19,236 nucleotides of DNA. Source: an uncultured Thermoleophilia bacterium. Its GTDB lineage: Bacteria > Actinomycetota > Thermoleophilia > UBA2241. The DNA is taken from assembly GCA_903921965.1 (NCBI GenBank), contig CAIXSE010000258.1, positions 1 through 19,236 on the forward strand, given 5' to 3'. Under the pieces are notes generated by a model. It was given only the letters and a program-made list of their open reading frames with translations. It was not told where the DNA came from and made no database searches. A program made the position numbers and the translations under genes. Below, piece after piece: positions 14,488 to 19,236 of the stretch (its first letter is position 1; the number at the start of each line of letters is the position of its first letter).

Positions 14488-17034
14488 GTGAGTCCCTCCT
14501 TCTTCGCAACCGTGCCCCACGGTCTCGAGTCGCTGCTCGCCGGCGAGCTGCGCGGGCTCGGCGCGGAGCACGTGAAGCAGGCCCGCGCCGGCGTGGCCTT
14601 CTCGGGCTCGCTCGAGACCGCCTACCGGGTCCTCCTGTGGTCGCGGCTGGCTGGGCGCCTGCTGCTGCCGCTCGTGTCGGGACCGGCCCGCGACGGCGAC
14701 CAGCTCTACGCGACGGCGCAGCGCGTGGACTGGAGCGCGCACCTGGCCCCTGGGGGGACGCTGGCCGTGGACTTCAACGGTCTCACGGACGCCATCCGCG
14801 ACACCCGCTTCGGCGCCGTGCGCATCAAGGACGCGGTCGCCGACCAGTTCCGCGAGCGGCACGGGGGCACGCGACCGTCGGTGGACGTTCGCCACCCGGA
14901 CGTGCGCATCAACGCGCACCTCGTGCAGGGGCACGTGACGGTCTCGCTCGACCTGAGCGGGGAGAGCCTGCACCGGCGCGGCTACCGCACCGACAAGGTG
15001 CAGGTGGAGGCCCCGCTCAAGGAGCACCTCGCCGCGGCGATGCTGCTGTACGCGGCGTGGCCACAGGAGGCGGCCGCCGGGGGCAGCCTGCTTGACCCGC
15101 TGTGCGGGTCGGGCACGCTGCCCATCGAGGCCGCCATGATGGCGGCGGACGTGGCGCCGGGCCTGCTGCGGGCGGAGGCCGCCGAAGCAGGCAGACGGTA
15201 CAGCGCCGGCGAGCGGCGGGACGGCGGTGCGGAGCGCCCGGCCGGCCGGCGGCAGGGACCGTCCACGCACGGGCGCCAGCCCGCCGAAGCGCCGGCGGAG
15301 TTCGGCTTCCTGCGCTGGCGGGGACACGACACCGCCGCCTGGCACGCGCTCGTCGCCGAGGCCAGGGAGCGGCGAGGGGCCGGGCTGAGCCGCCTGCGGG
15401 CGGTGGCACCCGGCCAGACCATCGCCGGCGGCGACCACGACGCGCGCGCCGTCGACGTCGCGCTCGCCTGCGTGCGGCGTGCCGGCCTGGACGGCGTGGT
15501 GACGATCACGCGCGGCGAGCTGGGGGCGCAGAGCGCGCCCGCGCCGCGCGGCCTGCTCGTCGCCAACCTGCCGTACGGCGAGCGCCTCGGGCGCCGCGAG
15601 GATGCCGAGGCGCTCGCGGCGGAGCTCGGGGAGCACGCCCGCCGCGCCTTCCCCGGCTGGCGCGCGGCGCTGCTCACCGGCGGCCCCCCGCAGGCCCGGG
15701 CCGCCGGCCTCGACGTCAAGCGCGAGACGAAGCTCCGCAACGGGCCGCTCGAGTGCACGCTGATCTACGCGGACCTGGGCGGCGGCACGGCTTCGGGTCC
15801 GGCGCCGGAAGGCGCGCCGCACGACGGCGCCGCGCCCGGCGCGCCCGCTGCCGCCTCGCCGCATCCCGCCGAACGCACCCCGCGCGAGGCCGCACGCAGC
15901 GGCCAGGGCGCCGGCCTGCTCGGCGGCGGCGCCGAGCAGTTCGCCAACCGCGTGCACAAGAACCTGCGCCGGCTGGGTCGCCAGCTCCGGCGCGAGGGCA
16001 TCACCTGCTACCGGCTGTACGACGCCGACCTGCCGGAGTTCAACCTCGTCGTGGACGTGTACGGCGACTGGGCGCACGTCCAAGAGTACGCCGCCCCCGG
16101 TGAGATCGACCCGTCCAGGGCGGCGCGGCGCCTCGAGGACGCCGTCGCCGTCGTCGGCGCCGAGCTCGGCCTGCCGCCAGAGCGCGTCGTCATGAAGCAG
16201 CGCCGCCGGCAGCGCGGCACCGCGCAGTACGAGCGCCGCGCGCGCACCGGCGAGGTCCTCACCGTGACCGAGGACGACCTCTCCTACCTCGTGAACCTGC
16301 ACGACTACCTGGACACAGGCTTCTTCATCGACCAGCGCCTGACGCGCCGCCTCGTGCGCTCGCTCGCCGGCGGGCGCCGCTTCCTCAACCTGTTCGCGTA
16401 CACCGGCACGATGACCGTCAACGCGCTCGCCGGCGGCTCGCCCTCTTCGACGACCGTGGACCTCTCGCCCACCTACCTCGAGTGGGCGCAGCGGAACCTG
16501 AAGGCGAACGGGTTCACCGCCGTGCCGGCCGGAAGCCCCGAGCGCGGCGGCGGGTCCGGCGGCCGCCGGGAAGCGGGCGACCGCGGGGCCGGCGGAGCGC
16601 ACAGCGGCCACCGGGACGCGGGCGACCGCGGGTCTGGCGGAACGCACGGCGGCCGCCGCGACACGGCGAAGGCGGCGGCCGCGTCGCCCCACGCGCTCGT
16701 CCAGGCCGACTGCCTCCGCTGGCTCGCCACGGCCGAGGGCCAGTACGACCTCGTCTGGCTCGACCCGCCGACGTTCTCCAACTCCAAGCGCATGGGTCGC
16801 GCCACCTTCGACGTGCAGCGCGACCACGCCGACCTGCTGCGCATGACGGCGCGCCGCCTCCTCGCGCCCGGCGGCATCCTCCTGTTCGCCACCAACCGCC
16901 GCGGCTTCCGCCTGCACCGCGACGACCTCTCCGGCCTCGCCGTCACCGACCTGTCGCGAGCCACGCTCCCCTTCGACTGCACCCGGGCCGCCAACCGGCA
17001 CCACGTCTTCCGCCTGGAGCACGCCGGCCACTGA
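14488..17034 (+). CDS. rlmL: 23S rRNA methyltransferase RlmKL (two-domain fusion)
   Basis: An 848-residue fusion of two SAM-dependent methyltransferases acting on 23S rRNA; by homology to E. coli, the N-terminal RlmL half makes m2G2445 and the C-terminal RlmK half makes m7G2069. The N-terminal ferredoxin-like and THUMP domains (about 1-160) are followed by DPLCGSGTLPIEAA (D203) and NLPYGER (N360), where most members have NPPYGER. The RlmK half shows FLNLFAYTG (F632) and DPPTFSNSKRM (D759). It is about 145 residues longer than the 702-residue E. coli enzyme. The excess is mostly in three Gly/Ala/Arg/Pro-rich inserts: about 230-270, the inter-domain linker (about 430-475) and about 685-735, the last made of a 15-residue repeat. 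GTG at 14488 is supported by the MTase start and the -10 box spacing. It is divergent from the deacetylase. Confidence 0.92.
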   Translation: MSPSFFATVPHGLESLLAGELRGLGAEHVKQARAGVAFSGSLETAYRVLLWSRLAGRLLLPLVSGPARDGDQLYATAQRVDWSAHLAPGGTLAVDFNGLTDAIRDTRFGAVRIKDAVADQFRERHGGTRPSVDVRHPDVRINAHLVQGHVTVSLDLSGESLHRRGYRTDKVQVEAPLKEHLAAAMLLYAAWPQEAAAGGSLLDPLCGSGTLPIEAAMMAADVAPGLLRAEAAEAGRRYSAGERRDGGAERPAGRRQGPSTHGRQPAEAPAEFGFLRWRGHDTAAWHALVAEARERRGAGLSRLRAVAPGQTIAGGDHDARAVDVALACVRRAGLDGVVTITRGELGAQSAPAPRGLLVANLPYGERLGRREDAEALAAELGEHARRAFPGWRAALLTGGPPQARAAGLDVKRETKLRNGPLECTLIYADLGGGTASGPAPEGAPHDGAAPGAPAAASPHPAERTPREAARSGQGAGLLGGGAEQFANRVHKNLRRLGRQLRREGITCYRLYDADLPEFNLVVDVYGDWAHVQEYAAPGEIDPSRAARRLEDAVAVVGAELGLPPERVVMKQRRRQRGTAQYERRARTGEVLTVTEDDLSYLVNLHDYLDTGFFIDQRLTRRLVRSLAGGRRFLNLFAYTGTMTVNALAGGSPSSTTVDLSPTYLEWAQRNLKANGFTAVPAGSPERGGGSGGRREAGDRGAGGAHSGHRDAGDRGSGGTHGGRRDTAKAAAASPHALVQADCLRWLATAEGQYDLVWLDPPTFSNSKRMGRATFDVQRDHADLLRMTARRLLAPGGILLFATNRRGFRLHRDDLSGLAVTDLSRATLPFDCTRAANRHHVFRLEHAGH
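16561..16669 (+). repeat. 45-bp tandem repeat inside rlmL, about 2.4 copies
   Basis: Copy 1 is 16561-16605, copy 2 is 16606-16650 and a partial third runs to about 16669. It is in frame and encodes GRREAGDRGAGGAHS, GHRDAGDRGSGGTHG and GRRDTAK. It falls in a surface loop of the RlmK methyltransferase domain. Confidence 0.8.
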
Positions 17035-17039
17035 GCGGC

Positions 17040-17058
17040 GCGGCGACCGCGTCGCCGC
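17040..17058 (+). terminator. Terminator hairpin after rlmL
   Basis: GCGGCGAC-CGC-GTCGCCGC, an 8-bp stem starting 6 nt after the stop codon. Confidence 0.5.
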
Positions 17059-17099
17059 TCGTTCGCGCACCTCGCAAGCACGTCCAACGGCGCCCGTAC

Positions 17100-17113
17100 T
17101 TGCCTTTGATCAA
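17100..17113 (+). promoter_or_regulatory. FNR/DNR-type box upstream of the octaheme cytochrome gene
   Basis: TTGCC-TTTG-ATCAA has the TTGnn-N4-nnCAA form with a consensus right half (ATCAA) and a left half differing from TTGAT/C in the fourth base. Its centre is 75 bp before the ATG at 17182, so a start site near 17148 would put it at -41.5; I cannot see a convincing -10 there. The site pairs in logic with the perfect box at 3987-4000. Confidence 0.55.
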
Positions 17114-17143
17114 GGTGCGGGAAGACTGCTTGGGGTGGGATGC

Positions 17144-17163
17144 CTTGTGCACACCTGCACAAG
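17144..17163 (+). promoter_or_regulatory. CRP-like inverted repeat in the cytochrome leader
   Basis: CTTGTGC-ACACCT-GCACAAG is a perfect 7-bp inverted repeat with a 6-bp spacer. Its core, TGTGC-N6-GCACA, resembles CRP-family sites (TGTGA-N6-TCACA). It lies near the transcription start expected from the FNR-type box, so it could act as an operator or fold as an RNA hairpin in the leader. Confidence 0.4.
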
Positions 17164-17181
17164 AGGGGAGAGGGGGAGTCC

Positions 17182-18699
17182 ATGGTACGAAGACTGGTCC
17201 TGTGCCTGCTGGCGGTCGTGGTCATGCCACTGCTGCTCGCCGGCGCGGCGGCGGCGGCCACGTACACGCCCGCCGAGTGCGTCACCTGCCACACGTCGCT
17301 CACGCCCGGCATCGTCACGCAGTTCAACAACGGGGTGATGTCCAAGCACGGCGTGACCTGCGTCAGCTGTCACGGCAACGACCACAGCGTCATCGTCGCC
17401 TCGGGCGGCAAGGTGCCGGCGAGCACGTGCGCCACCTGCCACGCCGGCGAGTACGGGGAGTTCGCCCACAAGGATGGGGCAGGCGCCTACACCAACAAGC
17501 ACGCTCTCGGCTGGACGCGAATGACCGCCGCCGCGCGCTACAAGGTCATGCCCGAGGCGGAGCGCTACGAGATGTGCGAGCGCTGCCACAACATCGGCTA
17601 CATCTACGCCGACGGCAGCGTGGGCAAGTGCGACTCCTGCCACACGCGCCACACCTTCTCGAAGGAAGAGGCGCTCGAGCCCGAGGCCTGCGGCACCTGC
17701 CACATGGGCCCCGACCACGAGCAGATCGACATGTGGGAGAAGAGCAAGCACGGCGTCGTCTACACCACCGAGAAGGACCGCGTGAACGGTGACTCCGACC
17801 GCGCGCCCTCCTGCGTCACGTGCCACATGCCCTCGCAGGTCAACGGCGCCGGCAAGCCGCTGGTGCACGACGTCTCGACCAACATCACCATCGGCACGGT
17901 CGCCCAGGGCGCGCGCCTCACCGGCGTGCCGCAGCCCGTCCCGATGCGCACCATCACGCAGGAGGAGTTCACCGCCAAGCGCGCCAAGATGACGGAGATC
18001 TGCCGGCAGTGCCACGCGTCGGGTTTCGTGAAGAAGAACCTCGAGGACGCCGACCAGATCAAGGCCGACGTCGACACGCTGCTCTGGGATCCCGTGATGC
18101 GCATCCGCGGCCTCTGGTACGACGGGCTGCTGGACCCGATGCCGCTCGACAGGGCGGCCAACCCCCTCTTCGGCCAGAGCCTCGTGCTCGGCGGCCAGCA
18201 GCTTTACGGGGGCACGTCTGCCATCGAGCAGCTGTTCTTCAACACCTACAAGTACGACCACGTGAGCACCTTCAAGGGCGCCTACCACATCAACCCGGAC
18301 CACAGTCACTGGTTCGGCTGGGCGCGCGTGAACGTGGACCGCGACCTCATCGCGGGTGAGGAGGCCAAGCTGCGCCTGCTCGCGATGCCGTACGAGCCGG
18401 GCTTCACGGCGAAGAACCTTGTCGCCGGCAAGGTGGCGCGTTTCGACGCCTCCAAACTCGTCGACTGGGGTAACGCCTCGCCGAACTCGTTCTCCTGGTG
18501 GTTCGGCGACGGCTCGAGCGAAGGCACCATCACGGTCATGCCGGGCGTCGCCAAGGTGACGCACGTGTTCGCCAAGGCCGGCACCTACAAGGTGCGCATG
18601 ACGTGCTCCGACACAGACCTCGTGAACGATAGCGCCAACCCGCTGCTGTCGTCGGCGATGCGGACGACCACGCTGAAGGTGAAGGTGGTCAAGAAGTAA
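17182..18699 (+). CDS. Octaheme cytochrome c of the hydroxylamine oxidoreductase family, with PKD domain
   Basis: A 505-residue exported multiheme protein. A Sec signal peptide (about 1-26, ending AAAAAT) is followed by eight CxxCH motifs at C33, C60, C83, C132, C150, C170, C211 and C274. The spacing and surrounding motifs (KHALGWTRM, CDSCHTRHTFS, CGTCHMGPDHEQ, MWEKSKHG, FKGAYHINPDHSHWFGW) are those of the HAO family. Members oxidise hydroxylamine or hydrazine, or run reductively on nitrite or hydroxylamine (epsilon-type). The tyrosine that crosslinks heme P460 in oxidative enzymes lies after the last heme; Y356, Y358 or Y368 are candidates that need an alignment. Unusually, residues about 425-503 form a PKD domain (WWFGDGSS, THVFAKAGTYKVRMTC). 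No NrfH-like partner is adjacent. The ATG at 17182 has a GAGGGGGAG ribosome site. Confidence 0.88.
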   Translation: MVRRLVLCLLAVVVMPLLLAGAAAAATYTPAECVTCHTSLTPGIVTQFNNGVMSKHGVTCVSCHGNDHSVIVASGGKVPASTCATCHAGEYGEFAHKDGAGAYTNKHALGWTRMTAAARYKVMPEAERYEMCERCHNIGYIYADGSVGKCDSCHTRHTFSKEEALEPEACGTCHMGPDHEQIDMWEKSKHGVVYTTEKDRVNGDSDRAPSCVTCHMPSQVNGAGKPLVHDVSTNITIGTVAQGARLTGVPQPVPMRTITQEEFTAKRAKMTEICRQCHASGFVKKNLEDADQIKADVDTLLWDPVMRIRGLWYDGLLDPMPLDRAANPLFGQSLVLGGQQLYGGTSAIEQLFFNTYKYDHVSTFKGAYHINPDHSHWFGWARVNVDRDLIAGEEAKLRLLAMPYEPGFTAKNLVAGKVARFDASKLVDWGNASPNSFSWWFGDGSSEGTITVMPGVAKVTHVFAKAGTYKVRMTCSDTDLVNDSANPLLSSAMRTTTLKVKVVKK

Positions 18700-18726
18700 C
18701 GCCGGACCGGACGAGGGGCGAGCGTG

Positions 18727-18766
18727 GAACGGGACGGGCGCCGCGATAGCGGCGCCCGTCCCGTTC
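18727..18766 (+). terminator. Terminator hairpin after the octaheme gene
   Basis: A perfect 18-bp stem (18727-18744 with 18749-18766) and a GATA loop, the longest hairpin in the window, 28 nt after the stop. Confidence 0.85.
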
Positions 18767-18780
18767 CCGTCTGGGTATAC

Positions 18781-18820
18781 CTCCTGCCGGACACGGCGCC
18801 GAAGGCGCCACGAGCAGGAG
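18781..18820 (+). promoter_or_regulatory. Leader hairpin that could cover the ribosome site of the S9 peptidase gene
   Basis: CTCCTGC (18781-18787) pairs with GCAGGAG (18814-18820), which contains the ribosome site, and GGCGCC-GAA-GGCGCC forms an inner stem. A TATACC box at 18776-18781 could be the -10; if so, transcription starts after the outer left arm and only the inner stem would form. Confidence 0.35.
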
Positions 18821-18827
18821 AGCGGCC

Positions 18828-19236
18828 ATGACCGACACACCATCCGGCGGGGCGGTAGGACGCCGCACCGTCGCCCCCTACGGGTCCTGGACATCGCCGT
18901 TGACGGCGGCACTCGTCGCCGGGTCCGCCGTGGGCCTGGGGGCCGTGCGGGCCGCCGGTGACGAGCTGTTCTGGCTCGAGCTGCAGCCCGCGGACGGCGG
19001 GCGCAGCGCCCTCGTGCGGCGGCGCCCCGGCGGCGGCATCGCCGACGTCACGCCGCCGGGCGCGAACGTGCGCACCCTCGTGCACGAGTACGGCGGCGGC
19101 GCCTACGTGGTCTTCGCGCGGCCGGACGGCGGCGTCACGGCGATCTACAGCGAGTTCGAGGACCAGCGGCTGTACCGGCTGGACCTGGACGGGGATAGCG
19201 GCGCGGACGCCGGGGGCGCGGGCGGCACAGGCCCCG
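18828..19236 (+). CDS. S9-family peptidase (acylaminoacyl/dipeptidyl peptidase type), 3' end outside window
   Basis: The first 136 codons are in view. VAPYGSWTSPLTAALVA, then ELFWLELQPADGGRSALVRR, DVTPPGANVRTLVHEYGGGAY and IYSEFEDQRLYRLD match the start of the beta-propeller domain of prolyl-oligopeptidase-like S9 enzymes that hydrolyse peptides or acyl-peptides in the cytoplasm. There is no signal peptide. The Ser-Asp-His catalytic domain would lie beyond the window. The ATG at 18828 has AGGAG seven bases upstream. The frame reads to the last base without a stop. Confidence 0.85.
   Translation, partial: MTDTPSGGAVGRRTVAPYGSWTSPLTAALVAGSAVGLGAVRAAGDELFWLELQPADGGRSALVRRRPGGGIADVTPPGANVRTLVHEYGGGAYVVFARPDGGVTAIYSEFEDQRLYRLDLDGDSGADAGGAGGTGP

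Noticed and set aside
1..19236. CRISPR arrays, tRNA or rRNA genes, insertion sequences, phage genes
   Set aside because: I saw no regularly spaced repeats, T-arm consensus, transposase motifs or terminal inverted repeats.

Overview
The window is very GC-rich with an actinobacterial feel. Several genes start on GTG. Four have an actinobacterial-type TAnnnT -10 box ending only 6-7 nt before the start codon, as in leaderless transcripts. Secreted NodB-type deacetylases and Ig-like wall proteins suggest a Gram-positive envelope. The Fe-S and multiheme redox genes suggest an anaerobe or facultative anaerobe. I would place it in Actinomycetota (an anaerobic lineage of the Coriobacteriia or Thermoleophilia kind), inferred from style and not from a marker gene.

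Layout. 2-778: 3' part of a NapH/NapG-like polyferredoxin. 762-1520: overlapping Crp/Fnr regulator. 1573-1945 (-): decayed remnant of a 2-oxoacid:ferredoxin oxidoreductase alpha subunit. 1998-2201: small YdeI-type protein. 2398-3915: acyl-CoA synthetase. 4123-4506 and 4670-6535: CooF-like ferredoxin and CooS-family protein, with a folded RNA element between them. 6885-8459: secreted IPT/TIG protein. 8627-9496 (-): NodB deacetylase. 9600-9775: possible small RNA unit. 9838-10281 (-): PPC/DUF296 protein. 10430-12397: RecQ. 12468-12893 (-) and 12932-14305 (-): small membrane protein and a second secreted NodB deacetylase. 14488-17034: RlmKL rRNA methyltransferase. 17182-18699: octaheme HAO-family cytochrome with a C-terminal PKD domain. 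18828 to the end: start of an S9 peptidase.

The most interesting reading joins four elements. The CooS homologue lacks the canonical active-site cysteine (Cys295 in C. hydrogenoformans CODH-II) and has Glu288 there, as expected for CooS-V-type proteins that carry an Fe/S/O hybrid cluster and react with hydroxylamine instead of CO. The octaheme cytochrome belongs to the hydroxylamine oxidoreductase family. Both transcription units are preceded by an FNR/DNR-type box (TTGAC-N4-GTCAA and TTGCC-N4-ATCAA). The window also encodes a Crp/Fnr regulator whose recognition helix has the FNR-type E-x-x-S-R signature but which lacks FNR's N-terminal Fe-S cysteines. Together they suggest a small regulon for reactive nitrogen species (hydroxylamine, NO or nitrite), with a cytoplasmic hybrid-cluster enzyme fed by ferredoxin and an exported octaheme enzyme. 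This is inference from motifs and sites; no activity is shown by the sequence.
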